Assembly: GCA_016184365.1 (NCBI GenBank)
Contig: JACPCW010000122.1
Span: 1-45,791, forward strand
Length of the DNA stretch: 45,791 nt
Source: Candidatus Rokuibacteriota bacterium
GTDB taxonomy: Bacteria > Methylomirabilota > Methylomirabilia > Rokubacteriales > CSP1-6
Reading direction: 5' to 3'
The translations under genes and the position numbers were made by a program. The notes under the pieces are model-generated. The model was given only the letters and a program-made list of their open reading frames with translations. It did no database searches and had not been told where the DNA came from. Below, one piece after another: positions 6,964 to 16,309 of this stretch. Numbering within the stretch: the first letter of the stretch is position 1; each line of letters starts with the position of its first letter.

Positions 6964-9352
6964 ATGCCCGCCCCCCGCTTCGTCGGCAGCGAGGTGAAGC
7001 GCCTCGAAGATCCGCGGCTGCTCCGCGGCGTGGCGCAATACGTGGACGATCTGACGCTGCCCGGACTCACGCACGCCGTCGTCGTCCGCTCGCCGCATGC
7101 GCACGCGCGCATCGCACGCATCGACACCGCGCGCGCGCGCAGCCTGGCCGGCGTGTACGCCGTCCTCACCGCCGCCGATCTCGGCGGCGTGAGACCCAAA
7201 CCGCTGATCCTCGCCCCGCCGAACACGAAGAACCCACCGCATCTGCCGCTCGCCGGCGATCGCGTGCGGTTCGCCGGCCACCCGGTCGCCTTCGTGGTCG
7301 CCGCGGATCGCGCGACGGCGCGTGATGCCGCCGATCTCGTCGAGGTCGACTACGAGCCGCTCGCGGCGGTCATCGATCCGGAACAGGCGGCGGCGCCCGG
7401 CGCGCCGCAGCTCTACGACGAGGCGCCCGGCAACGTCGTCTACGAGTTCGCATGGAAGAACGGCGACGTCGACGGGGCGTTCGCGCGCGCATCGCGTCGT
7501 GCGCGAGCGGTTCGTCAACCAGCGGATCGCCGCGCTCCCGATGGAGCCGCGCGGCTGCGTCGCGCTGTGGCAGGCCGGCGCGCTCACGTTCTGGCAGTCG
7601 ACGCAGGGCGTGCACAAGACGCGCGGATTGGTCGCCGAAGCGCTCGACGTGCCCGAGCACGCGATCCGCGTCATTGCGCCCGACGTCGGCGGCGGCTTCG
7701 GCGTCAAGTTCGGCCTGTACGACGAAGAGCTGCTGGCCGTCATCGCGGCGCGCCAGCTCCGGCGTCCGGTGAAGTGGATCGAAACGCGCAGTGAAAGCAT
7801 GCTCGCGACGAACCACGGGCGCGGACAGGTGCACACCGGCGAGCTTGCGGTCGATCGCGACGGGCGCTTCCTCGGACTGCGCGTCACGGGCATCGGCGAC
7901 ATGGGCGCGCATCTCGAGGGCTTCACGTGCCTGCCGCCGGTGCTCTGCGGCCGCCTCGTCACCGGCGCGTATCGCATGCCCGCCGCGTCCTATGCCGTCC
8001 GGGCGGTCTTCACGAACGCGACGCCGACCGGACCGTACCGCGGCGCCGGGCGCCCGGAGGCGTCGTTCATCATCGAACGCCTCGTCGACCTCGCCGCGCG
8101 CGAGCTCGGCGCCGATCCGATCGAGATCCGGAAGCTGAACTTCGTTCGCGACGAGGATTTCCCGTTCAAGACACTCTCGGGTCTCACGTTCGACTCCGGC
8201 CGGTACGGCCTCACGTTCGATCGCGCGCTCGAGATCCTCGACGTCACGCGCGTGCGCGACGAGCAGGCGCGCGCGCGAGCGGACGGGCGCTTCTTCGGCA
8301 TCGGTCTGTCGACGTTCATCGAGACGGCGTCCACCGGCCCGTCACGCACGGGCGCGCTCGCGGGCCACGAATACGGCGCGGTGCGCGTGGAGCCGACGGG
8401 GCGCGTGACGGTCGTGACGGGCACGTCGCCGCACGGCCAGGGCACGGCCACGACGTTCGCGCAGGTCGTCGCCGACGAGCTCGGCGTGCAGCCCGACGAC
8501 GTCACGGTGCTGCACGGCGACACCGCCGTGGTGCCGTACGGCTTCGGCACCGGCGGCAGCCGTGCGGCGAGCGTCGGCGCTTCGGCCGTGCTCCTCGCCG
8601 CGCAGCGGGTGAAGGAGAAGGCGCGGAAGATCGCCGCCCATCATCTGGAAGCGGCGGAACCGGACCTCGAGTTCGACGCCGGGCGGTTCTTCGTTCGCGG
8701 CTTCCCGGACCGCGCGGTCACGCTCCGCGAGGTCGCCGCGATCGCGCATCGGGGCGCGCGGCTGCCCGCGGACATGGAGCCGGGGCTCGAGGCCTCTCGC
8801 ATGTGGGACCCGCCGGACTTCACGATCCCGTTCGGCGTGTACATCGCCGTCGTCGAAGTCGTCGCGGCGACCGGCGAAGTGAAGCTCCTGCGCTTCGTCG
8901 CCGTCGACGACGTCGGCAACGTCATCAATCCCCTCCTGCTCGAAGGCCAGCTGCACGGGGGCATCGCCCAGGGCATCGCCCAGGCGCTGTGGGAGGAGAT
9001 CGTCTACGACGAATCCGGCCAGCTCCTGTCGGGCAGCCTGATGGATTACGCGGCGCCGAGGGCGGACGTCTTCCCTGACTTCGAGCTGGACCGCACCGTC
9101 ACCCCCACGCCGGTGAATCCACTCGGCGCGAAGGGCGTCGGCGAAGCCGGCTGTGTCGGTGCGCCGCAGGCGATCGTGAACGCCGTGGTCGACGCGCTCG
9201 CGCCGTTCGGTGTCACGCACGTCGACATGCCGCTCCGGCCCGAAAAACTCTGGCGACTGATGCGGGGGCGCGCGGCGAGTCAAACGCCGAGCGCGCGCGC
9301 GGCGGCCGTCTCCGCCGAGTGCACGCAGTCGGCGATGCCGACACCACGGTAG
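6964..9352 (+). pseudogene. Xanthine dehydrogenase family molybdopterin-binding subunit, frameshifted
   Basis: The start (ATG 6964, AGGAGG nearby) opens an aldehyde oxidase/xanthine dehydrogenase a/b hammerhead domain (residues ~15-170: LEDPRLLRGVAQYVDDL, FAGHPVAFVVA). The frame breaks at about 7485-7505 in a CGCGCG-rich run; the protein continues one frame over with RFVNQRIAALPMEPRGC, DVGGGFGVKFG, GPYRGAGRPEASF, SPHGQGTATTFAQV and the catalytic-glutamate motif KGVGEAGCVGAPQ. GPYRGAGR marks a general hydroxylase rather than form I CO dehydrogenase. A 2-nt loss or 1-nt gain between the two domains explains the break, so it may be inactive or may reflect an assembly error. No FAD or 2Fe-2S subunit genes flank it, which is odd. 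The true end is probably about 24 codons earlier; the tail overlaps hemY by 73 nt. Confidence 0.8.
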
Positions 9353-10677
9353 GCGCCGCCCGCCAGGTGAAGCCCCGGCAGTGTCGCCAGCCGGCGCTCG
9401 ATCGTCTCGATGCGCGCGAGATGGCCGACGCGGTACTGCGGCATCGACGCCGGCCAGCGCGCGACGCGCGCGAAGAGCGGCTCCGCCGTCACGCCGAGGG
9501 CGTCGTGCAGGTCGCGCCGCGCGAGCGCGGCGAGCGCGGCGTCGTCCTCGTCGAGGATCCGGGCGTTCAGCGCGCCGCCCACGAACGCGCGAATCAGCAC
9601 GTGGCCGTCCGGCGCGCGGCCCGGGTACTTCACGCTCGAGAACGTCGCTGCGAGCAACGCCTTGCCCTCCGTGCGCGGGACGACGAACCCGAAGCCGTCG
9701 AGCGGATGCGGGATCGCGTCACGCCGCCATCCGAACGAGATCGTGGCGGCGGACGAGTACGGAATCTCGGCGAGGAGCGTCGCGAGCGCCGGGTCGACGT
9801 AGCGCACGAGACGGCTCGCCACGTGCGACTCCGACGCGATGATGACGTGGTCCGCATGGAGTGGCTCACCGTCCGACGTCGCGATGCGCCATGCGCCGTC
9901 GGCACGCTCGACGCCGACGACGCGGCGGTGGATCGACGCGGCGCCCGCGGGCAGCCGCTCGGCGAGCGCGCCGACGAGCTCCTCCATGCCGTTCTCGAAC
10001 GTGACGAAGAGACTCCAGCGCGCACCGCTCGCGCCCTGAACCGGCGTCCGGCGCGCCGCCCGCCACATGGCGAGGATCAGGCTCCGCTCCCGGCGCTCGA
10101 GCTCGAGGAAGCGCGGCATCGTCGCGGCCAGCGAGAGATCGTCGGGATCCGCCGTGTAGATGCCGGCGACGAGCGGCTGGGCCACGCGATCGAGCGCTTC
10201 GGCGCCGAGGCGGCGGCGCACGAAGGCGCCGAGACTCTCGTCGTCGGCCACGCCGCGCGGCAGGATCAGGTCGAGCCCCATACGCAGCTTGCCCGGCCAC
10301 GAGAACAGGGACGACGCGACGAACGGCACGAGGCGCGTCGGCGCGAGGAGCTGAAAGCCATCCGGCAGCGGATGCAGCCGGCCGCGATGCCACACGAACG
10401 TCTTGCGAAACCGGTCGTCGGTGCGGACGAGGCGGTCTTCGATGCCCAGCCGGCGCACGAGCGCCAGCGCCCACGGCTTTTCCGACAGGAACGAATCGGG
10501 ACCGGTCTCGAGCAGGAAGCCGTCCGTGCGCACGCTCTCGATCGTGCCGCCGAGCCGGGCGCGCGCCTCGAGCACCCGGAGATCCAGCGCGACACCACGT
10601 TCCCGCGCGATCTCCACGGCGCGATACGCGGCGGCGAGTCCGGCGACGCCGCCGCCGATGACCACGACGCGCGTCAT
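9280..10677 (-). CDS. hemY: Oxygen-dependent protoporphyrinogen (coproporphyrinogen) oxidase
   Basis: A 465-residue FAD enzyme of the HemY/PPOX family. The dinucleotide-binding motif is VVVIGGGVAGLAAAYR (residues 4-19), followed by RLGGTIESVRTDGFLLETGPDSFLSEKPW, which is diagnostic of PPOX, and the C-terminal FAD motif GLHLAGGAYRGVGIADCVHSAE. It oxidises protoporphyrinogen IX to protoporphyrin IX, or coproporphyrinogen III to coproporphyrin III in the variant pathway, using O2. The gene order hemE-hemH-hemY is that of the Bacillus subtilis operon, where HemY works on the coproporphyrin route; which route operates here is not shown. The start ATG overlaps the hemH stop (ATGA). Confidence 0.93.
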   Translation of the reverse strand: MTRVVVIGGGVAGLAAAYRAVEIARERGVALDLRVLEARARLGGTIESVRTDGFLLETGPDSFLSEKPWALALVRRLGIEDRLVRTDDRFRKTFVWHRGRLHPLPDGFQLLAPTRLVPFVASSLFSWPGKLRMGLDLILPRGVADDESLGAFVRRRLGAEALDRVAQPLVAGIYTADPDDLSLAATMPRFLELERRERSLILAMWRAARRTPVQGASGARWSLFVTFENGMEELVGALAERLPAGAASIHRRVVGVERADGAWRIATSDGEPLHADHVIIASESHVASRLVRYVDPALATLLAEIPYSSAATISFGWRRDAIPHPLDGFGFVVPRTEGKALLAATFSSVKYPGRAPDGHVLIRAFVGGALNARILDEDDAALAALARRDLHDALGVTAEPLFARVARWPASMPQYRVGHLARIETIERRLATLPGLHLAGGAYRGVGIADCVHSAETAAARALGV

Positions 10678-11603
10678 CGCGCCGCGCGCGTCACGGTGTC
10701 GGCGAGCGCTTCGATGAACGCGGGATGATCACCGACCGTCGCCGCACGGTGCAGCGTGATCCCCGCGGCCGTCGCCGTCTCCCTCGCCTGCACGTCGAGG
10801 TCGAACAGGACCTCGACGTGGTCGACGACGAACCCGAGCGGCACGACCACGACGTGCCTCTCGCCCGCCGCGGCGAGACGCCGCAGGACGTCGTTGACGT
10901 CGGGCTCGAGCCACGGGTCGCGCGGGTTGCCGCTGCGGCTCTGGTACGCGATGGACACGCGCGGATGCGCGAGACGCTCGCCGACGGCGCGGACCGCCGT
11001 CGTCAGGTCGTCGACGTACGGTGACGCCTCGGCCATCGCGATCGGCACGCTGTGCGCGGTGAAGACGAGCGGCGTCGAGCGGCGCGCGGCCTCGGGAATC
11101 TCGTCGAAGGCCCCGCGCGCGCGATCGGCGACGGCGTCGAGAAACCGCGGATGCGTCGTCCACGGCGCCGCAAAGTCCACGTGCGGCGCGCCGGGCACGC
11201 GCCCGGCGGCCTCACGGACGTCCTCCATATATCTGTCCCAGGACGCTTCGCTGCGGAGGGGCGACAGGATGACGCCGACGGCACGCCGCGCACCGCGCGC
11301 TGCGAGGTCGGCGAGCGCCTCGTGCAGATACGGATGCCAGTTCCGCATCCCGACCGCGACGGGCACCGGGCGGCCCGATGCGGCGAGCGCCGTCTCGAGC
11401 GCACGCGCCTGGCGAAACGTGAGCTCGTTCAGCGGCGAGCGGCCACCGATCCGTTCGTACTGCGTCCGCACCACTGCGAGACGCTCGGGCGGAATCCGGC
11501 GGCCGCGCGTGACGTTGGCGAGAAACTCGTCGACTTCCTCGGGCTTCGTCGGACCGCCGAAGGCGATGACGAGCACGGCATCGACATTCACGGGGTGTGT
11601 CAC
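10674..11603 (-). CDS. hemH: Ferrochelatase
   Basis: A 309-residue ferrochelatase that inserts Fe(II) into a porphyrin. Conserved features: VLVIAFGGPTKPEEVDEFLANVTRGR at the N-terminus, the catalytic histidine in VFTAHSVP (His184) and the acidic metal-path residue in DHVEVLFDLD (Glu264), nearly the same positions as in the B. subtilis enzyme. Length suits the monofunctional soluble class. Its GTG start at 11603 overlaps the stop of a 39-codon reading frame (GTGA) that itself begins with a ferrochelatase-like N-terminus, so the start region has been remodelled. The stop overlaps the hemY start, so translation along hemE, mini-frame, hemH and hemY appears coupled. Confidence 0.93.
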   Translation of the reverse strand: MTHPVNVDAVLVIAFGGPTKPEEVDEFLANVTRGRRIPPERLAVVRTQYERIGGRSPLNELTFRQARALETALAASGRPVPVAVGMRNWHPYLHEALADLAARGARRAVGVILSPLRSEASWDRYMEDVREAAGRVPGAPHVDFAAPWTTHPRFLDAVADRARGAFDEIPEAARRSTPLVFTAHSVPIAMAEASPYVDDLTTAVRAVGERLAHPRVSIAYQSRSGNPRDPWLEPDVNDVLRRLAAAGERHVVVVPLGFVVDHVEVLFDLDVQARETATAAGITLHRAATVGDHPAFIEALADTVTRAAR

Positions 11604-11719
11604 GTTTCGAGCGCCGGCTTCGCCGGCGCAATCCTGGGGGGAGGTTCGGAAGGGGGGCGAAGCCCTCCTCCGAGGAACGAACCGCCGAAGGCGACCAACA
11701 GCACCGCGTCGGGCGTCAT
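11600..11719 (-). pseudogene. 39-codon frame beginning with a ferrochelatase N-terminus
   Basis: Starts MTPDAVLLVAFGG, the canonical ferrochelatase N-terminal strand and phosphate-type loop, then runs through a hairpin repeat (proline- and glycine-rich) and ends in PAKPALET. Its ATG overlaps the hemE stop (ATGA) and its TGA overlaps the hemH GTG (GTGA). The first 11 or so shared codons match the real hemH start at about 26 of 33 nt, too diverged for a recent target duplication. Most likely it is the remnant of an earlier hemH start separated by the repeat; whether it is still translated as a coupling leader is unknown. Confidence 0.6.
11607..11675 (+). repeat. Variant hairpin element between hemE and hemH
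   Basis: Begins TCGAG like the dispersed elements. It has a perfect 8-bp hairpin 11611-11618/11622-11629 (GCGCCGGC-TTC-GCCGGCGC), then a G-rich run TGGGGGGAGG and a second potential hairpin around GGGGGCGAAGCCCTCC. The inner CGGC-TTC-GCCG is shared with copies B and C, but the distal part differs, so it looks like a sister family. It lies antisense to the hem operon. Confidence 0.6.
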
Positions 11720-12750
11720 CGCCGATCGGACAGCTCGTGCACGATGTCGACGAGCGCCTTCACGTGCTCCACGGGCGTCTGCTGATACACGCCGTGCCCG
11801 AGATTGAAGATGTGGCCCGGCCGTCCCCCGGCGCGCCGAAGAATGTCGGCGGCGCGCTCGCGGATGACGGACGGCCTCGCGAGCAGAACGGCCGGATCGA
11901 GATTGCCCTGCACGCCGCGGCCCTCACCGACGATGCGCCAGCCCTCGTCGAGATCGACGCGCCAGTCGAGCCCGATCACGTCGCCGCCGGCGTCGCGCAT
12001 CGCCGCGAGTAATCCGGACGTCCCGGTCCCGAAGTGAATCACGGGCGCCGACGTCCCGATGGCGTCGATCACGCGCCGCGTGTACGGCGCGACGAACTGG
12101 CGATAGTCCGCCGGCGCCAGCGCACCGACCCACGAATCGAAGAGCTGGACGATGCGCGCGCCCGCCGCGATCTGTCCCTGGAGATAGCGCGCCGTCGCGC
12201 CGGCGAGGATCCCCATCAGCCGGTCCCACGCCGCGGGCTCCTCGTACATGAAGCTCTTCGTCGCGAGGAAGTCGCGCGACGGCCCGCCTTCGACGACGTA
12301 CGACGCGACGGTGAACGGCGCGCCGGCGAAGCCGATGAGCGGCACGCGATCCGCCAGCGCGCGCGTGACGATGCGCACCGTCTCGAAGACGTAGCCGAGC
12401 GTCGCGTCGACATCGATCGGCTGCAGGCGCTCCGCGTCCGCCACGCTGCGCACGGGGCGATGAATGACCGGTCCCTCGCCTTTCGCGAACTCGAGACCGA
12501 CGCCGAGCGGCTCGACGATCAGCAAGATATCGGCGAAGAGGATCGCGCCGTCGACGCCGAGACGATCGACGGGCTGCAGCGTCACCTCCGCGGCCGCGTC
12601 CGGCGTCTTGCAGAGGTCGAGGAACCCATGACGCGCCCGGATCGCGCGGTATTCCGGCATGTAGCGTCCGGCCTGCCGCATGAGCCAGATCGGGGTGAAC
12701 GGCGTGGGCTCCCGTCGTGCGGCGCGCAGCAACGGGACATCGGCTGGCAC
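11716..12750 (-). CDS. hemE: Uroporphyrinogen decarboxylase
   Basis: About 344 residues; decarboxylates the four acetate side chains of uroporphyrinogen III to coproporphyrinogen III. Signature PIWLMRQAGRYMPEYR near the N-terminus carries the conserved substrate-binding arginines; GAILFADILLIVEPLG holds the catalytic aspartate; GFAGAPFTVASYVVEG and the C-terminal FNLGHGVYQQTPVEHV match the family. It leads the hem operon. I prefer GTG 12750, 7 nt downstream of a TACGCT -10 hexamer with TTGATT 18 bp further upstream, which suggests a leaderless message; a GTG at 12756 is the alternative. Divergent from the TPP-enzyme gene. Confidence 0.93.
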   Translation of the reverse strand: MPADVPLLRAARREPTPFTPIWLMRQAGRYMPEYRAIRARHGFLDLCKTPDAAAEVTLQPVDRLGVDGAILFADILLIVEPLGVGLEFAKGEGPVIHRPVRSVADAERLQPIDVDATLGYVFETVRIVTRALADRVPLIGFAGAPFTVASYVVEGGPSRDFLATKSFMYEEPAAWDRLMGILAGATARYLQGQIAAGARIVQLFDSWVGALAPADYRQFVAPYTRRVIDAIGTSAPVIHFGTGTSGLLAAMRDAGGDVIGLDWRVDLDEGWRIVGEGRGVQGNLDPAVLLARPSVIRERAADILRRAGGRPGHIFNLGHGVYQQTPVEHVKALVDIVHELSDRR

Positions 12751-12757
12751 GATCACG

Positions 12758-12787
12758 AGCGTACCCAGCCGCGTCGGGTGGAATCAA
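12758..12787 (-). promoter_or_regulatory. hemE promoter
   Basis: On the minus strand: TTGATT (12782-12787), 18-bp spacer, TACGCT (12758-12763), then 7 nt to GTG 12750. It sits back to back with the promoter of the divergent TPP enzyme. Confidence 0.55.
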
Positions 12788-12801
12788 GGAGCGCCGAGGT
12801 T

Positions 12802-12807
12802 TATGAT
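12802..12807 (+). promoter_or_regulatory. -10 element of the TPP-enzyme gene (leaderless)
   Basis: TATGAT followed by 7 nt and ATG 12815. It supports 12815 over the in-frame ATGs at 12803 (inside the hexamer) and 12824. Confidence 0.5.
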
Positions 12808-12814
12808 CCGCGCC

Positions 12815-14482
12815 ATGTCACTCATGGCGGGCAAACAGGCGTTCTTGCAGATCCTGAAAGACGAAGGCGTCTCCGTGATGTTCGGAAACCCGGGCACGAC
12901 GGAGCTGCCGTTGATGGACGGGCTCGCGCGCGAGCCGGGCATTCATTACGTGCTCGCGCTGCAGGAGGCCGTCGCGATCGCGATGGCGGACGGCTACGCG
13001 CAGGCGTCCGGCAGCCTCGCGGCCGTGAACGTCCACGTGTCGCCGGGCCTCGGCAACGCGATGGGCATGCTGTACGACGCGTACAAGGCCGGGGCGCCGA
13101 TGCTCCTCACCGCCGGTCAGCACGACCAGGCCTTCACGGTGACCGAGCCGATTCTCTGGTCGGACCTTCCGCCCGTCGCGCAGCCGTACGTGAAGTGGTC
13201 GACCGAAGCGCGGCGGCTCGAAGACCTGCCGCGCATCGTGCGTCGCGCGGTGAAGACCGCGCTCGCGCAGCCGAGCGGACCCGTGTTCCTCTCGCTGCCC
13301 GTCGACGTGCTGAACGCGGTACGCGACATCGATCTGCTCGCGCGCACGCGCATCGCGCCGCGCATCGTCGGCGATCGCGCCGCGATCACGGAGGCGGCGA
13401 AGCTGCTCGCGCGCGCGCAGCGGCCGCTGATCGTCGCCGGTGACGCCGTCGCCTCGAGCGACGCGCTCGCCGAGCTCGCGGAGCTGGCCGAGCTCGTCGG
13501 CGCGCCCGTCATGGTCGAAGGCGTGCCGTCGCGGTGCGCGTTCCCCTTCACGCACCCGCTCTATGCCGGCTCGATGCCGCGGCTGATGCCGCAGGTGCGC
13601 GAGCTCCTGATGCGCCACGACCTGCTCTTCTCGGTCGGCGGCGATCTCTTCACGTTCTCCCTGCCGGACGACGTCGAGCCGATGCCGCCGGGGGTGACGA
13701 TCGTGCATCTCGACGTGGATCCGTGGGAGATCGGCAAGAATTACCCGGCCGAAGTCGGCATCCAGGGCGACCCGAAGGCCTCGCTGCCCGAGCTGTCCGA
13801 AGCCGTGCGCAAAGTCACCGGCAAGGACGGCCGGCCCGATGCGAAGAAGCGCACGGACGCGGTGCGCAAGGACCAGCAGGGACGCCGTGAAGATCTCGCG
13901 CGCAAGGCCGAGTCCGACGCGGCGCGCTCGCCGATGCCGTCGCTCACGCTCGTGAACGAGCTCGCGAAGGCGGCGCCCGCGAATGCCGTGCTCGTCGAGG
14001 AAGCGATCTCGTCGGCGCCGGGCATTCGCGACCTGTTCCGCTGCGCCGACGCGAAGAGCCTGTTCGGCCTGCGCGGCGGCGGCATCGGCTGGGGTCTGCC
14101 GGCGACGCTCGGCGTGAAGCTCGCGATCCCCGACCGGCCCGTCATCGGACTCATCGGCGACGGCAGCGCGATGTACACGAACCAGGCGCTGTGGACCGCG
14201 GCGCGCGAGTCGCTCGCCGTCGTCTACGTCATCTTCAACAACGCGTCGTACCGCATCCTGAAGCAGCGCACGCACGCGCTGAAGGGATTCTCGGCCGAAG
14301 ACGATCGCTACGTCGGCATGGATCTCGAGCCGGCGATCGACTTCCTCGGGCTCGCGCGCGCGCTCGGCGTGCCCGGCGAGCGCGTCGAGAAGGCCGCGGA
14401 TGTCGGCACCGCGCTCGGTCGCGGTCTCGCCAGCGGCGGGCCGTACCTGATCGACGTCCGACTCGACGCCGCGTTCAAGTAG
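12815..14482 (+). CDS. Thiamine pyrophosphate enzyme, benzoylformate decarboxylase-like
   Basis: A 555-residue three-domain TPP enzyme. The PYR domain has VMFGNPGTTELPLMDGL and LQEAVAIAMADGYAQASG with the catalytic glutamate, then VNVHVSPGLGNAMGMLYDAYK; its histidine aligns with the active-site His70 of benzoylformate decarboxylase. A central domain follows, then the PP domain with GDGSAMYTNQALWTAARE and IFNNASYRIL (the GDG-NN diphosphate motif, about residues 450-480). Such proteins decarboxylate 2-oxoacids to aldehydes or form acyloins. The substrate is unknown; an aromatic or branched 2-oxoacid is plausible. First gene of a cluster with an SDR, an ADA-like protein and an LLM oxidoreductase. 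Confidence 0.88.
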   Translation: MSLMAGKQAFLQILKDEGVSVMFGNPGTTELPLMDGLAREPGIHYVLALQEAVAIAMADGYAQASGSLAAVNVHVSPGLGNAMGMLYDAYKAGAPMLLTAGQHDQAFTVTEPILWSDLPPVAQPYVKWSTEARRLEDLPRIVRRAVKTALAQPSGPVFLSLPVDVLNAVRDIDLLARTRIAPRIVGDRAAITEAAKLLARAQRPLIVAGDAVASSDALAELAELAELVGAPVMVEGVPSRCAFPFTHPLYAGSMPRLMPQVRELLMRHDLLFSVGGDLFTFSLPDDVEPMPPGVTIVHLDVDPWEIGKNYPAEVGIQGDPKASLPELSEAVRKVTGKDGRPDAKKRTDAVRKDQQGRREDLARKAESDAARSPMPSLTLVNELAKAAPANAVLVEEAISSAPGIRDLFRCADAKSLFGLRGGGIGWGLPATLGVKLAIPDRPVIGLIGDGSAMYTNQALWTAARESLAVVYVIFNNASYRILKQRTHALKGFSAEDDRYVGMDLEPAIDFLGLARALGVPGERVEKAADVGTALGRGLASGGPYLIDVRLDAAFK

Positions 14483-14486
14483 CCCG

Positions 14487-15254
14487 ATGCCCGGGCGCCT
14501 CGCGGGCAAGGTGGCCATCGTCACCGGCGCCGGCTCGCGCGGCCCCGGGCTCGGGAACGGCAAGGCAACCGCCATTCTCTTCGCGCGCGAAGGCGCGCGT
14601 GTCCTCTGCGTCGACGTGGTGCGCGAGCGCGCGGAGGAGACCGTCGGGTTGATCCGTGGGGAAGGCGGCGCCGCCGAGGCGTTCGCGGCCGATGTCACGC
14701 GCGCCGCCGAGTGCGACGCGATGGTGCACGATGCCGTCTCCCGCTGGGGCGCGCTCGACATCCTGCACAACAACGTCGGCATCGAATCGCGCCGCGAGCT
14801 GCTCGACATCACCGAGGAGGAATGGGACCGCGTGATGGACGTCGACGTGAAGTCGATGTTTCTCGCCACCCGGGCCGCCGCGCGCCTGATGGTGGAGCGC
14901 GGCCGCGGCGCGATCACGTGCGTGTCGTCGGTCGCCGCGATGCGCGCCTACGGCCGCACGGCGTACGCCACGGCGAAGGCGGCGGTGATCGGCTTCGTGC
15001 GGAGCTCGGCCGGACACCTCGGCCCGAAGGGCGTGCGCATCAACGCGATCGCGCCCGGCACCGTGTGGACGCCGATGGTCGAATCGCTCGGCGAAGAGAT
15101 GCGCGAGCGCCGTCGCAAGGCGTCGCTGCTCGGCACCGAAGGGACCGGCTGGGACGTCGGGTGGGCGGCCGTCTACCTGGCGAGCGACGAGGCGCGGTGG
15201 GTGACCGGGCAGACGTTCGTCATCGACGCCGGCCTGACGCTGACGACGCGGTGA
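14487..15254 (+). CDS. Short-chain dehydrogenase/reductase (SDR)
   Basis: A 255-residue classical SDR. The NAD(P) motif is slightly extended (VTGAGSRGPGLGNGKAT), the structural NNAG appears as HNNVG, and catalytic Ser, Tyr and Lys are in CVSSVAAMRAYGRTAYATAK. AIAPGTVWTPM and the C-terminal VTGQTFVIDAGLTL are typical. It probably reduces or oxidises a carbonyl/alcohol, perhaps the aldehyde from the preceding TPP enzyme (inference from a 4-nt intergenic gap). The stop overlaps the GTG of the next gene (GTGA). Confidence 0.88.
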   Translation: MPGRLAGKVAIVTGAGSRGPGLGNGKATAILFAREGARVLCVDVVRERAEETVGLIRGEGGAAEAFAADVTRAAECDAMVHDAVSRWGALDILHNNVGIESRRELLDITEEEWDRVMDVDVKSMFLATRAAARLMVERGRGAITCVSSVAAMRAYGRTAYATAKAAVIGFVRSSAGHLGPKGVRINAIAPGTVWTPMVESLGEEMRERRRKASLLGTEGTGWDVGWAAVYLASDEARWVTGQTFVIDAGLTLTTR

Positions 15255-16287
15255 CGGCCGCCGACGGCGTCGCGCTCGAGCCCTGGGTCCGCGCGCTTCC
15301 GAAAGCGGAGATGCATCTCCACTTCGAAGGCGCGTTCCGCTGGAGCACGATCCGCGAGCTGCATCCGTGGGGTCCGAGCCTCCCCGCGACGCCGCCGTGG
15401 CTCGCGCGCCGGCGGCCGTTCCCCGACTTCGAACATTTCCGGCAGGTCTTCCGCAACTACACGCTTCCGGTGACGGGCACGCCGGAGCTCATCGAGCGTC
15501 ACGCGTTCGAGGTGGTCGAAGACCTCGCGCGTCAGAACGTCCGCTACGCCGAGCTCATCGTGTCGCACGACTTTCACACGCGACGCGGATCGAGCCAGCG
15601 CGCGGTCTGGGGCGCGATCGCCGCGGGGCGTGACCGCGCCGCCGCGCAGTATCCGATCGACGTCCGGCTGATCCTGGGACTCGCGCGCCATCGTGCGCCC
15701 GATGCCTGCGCGGCGGTCTTCGACGACGTCGTCGACTGCGCGCTGCGTCCGGGATGGCTGGCCGGCATCGATCTGCAGGGCGACGAGCGTGCCGAGGGGC
15801 ATCGCGCCTTCGCCGGCGTCTTCCGGCGCGCGGGCGACGCCGGACTGAAGCTGCGAGCGCACGCCGGTGAGCTGGCGGGCGCGCGAGCGTCCGCGCGAGC
15901 GCCATGGAGCATGGCGTGCGGCACATCTCGCACGGCGTGCGCGCCGTCGAAGACAGGGCGCTGCTCCGCGACCTGGCGCGTGATGGCGTCTTCCTCCACG
16001 TGTGCCCGACGAGCAACGTCCTGCTCGAGTGCGCGACGAGCCATCGCGACCATCAATTGCGGACGCTGCTCGACGCCGGCGTGACGTGCACCGTGAACGA
16101 CGACGATCCCCTCGTGTTCGGCACCGACGTCGTCACCGAGTACCGCCGGCTCATCACGGACATGGGCTTCTCGCGCGCGGAGGTCGCCGAGATGGCCCGC
16201 AATGGATTCCGCGCCAGCCTGATGCCGGCGGCGACGGTCGAGGCGATGTGCCGCGAAATCGATACCCTGCTCACGACGAGCGCGTAG
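15251..16287 (+). pseudogene. Adenosine deaminase-family protein, frameshifted
   Basis: The protein from GTG 15251 shows the amidohydrolase metal motif KAEMHLHFEGAFR (HxH), LRAHAGEL with the catalytic glutamate, then the frame breaks near 15881-15892 in a GCGCGAGCG run. It resumes with AMEHGVRHISHGVRAVED, VCPTSNVLLE and NDDDPLVFGTDVV, which supply the remaining metal and catalytic histidine/aspartate residues. Together they make a full-length adenosine deaminase-like enzyme of about 345 residues. A single-nucleotide deletion or an assembly error explains the break. The substrate may be adenosine, adenine or an S-adenosyl derivative. Coupled to the SDR by a GTGA overlap, followed after 22 bp by the LLM gene. 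Confidence 0.8.
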
Positions 16288-16309
16288 GACCGACAAGGAG
16301 ACACCTGTC

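Noticed and set aside
7480..7510. Programmed frameshifting in the molybdenum-subunit gene
   Set aside because: No slippery heptamer or downstream pseudoknot is evident; deletion or sequencing error is simpler.
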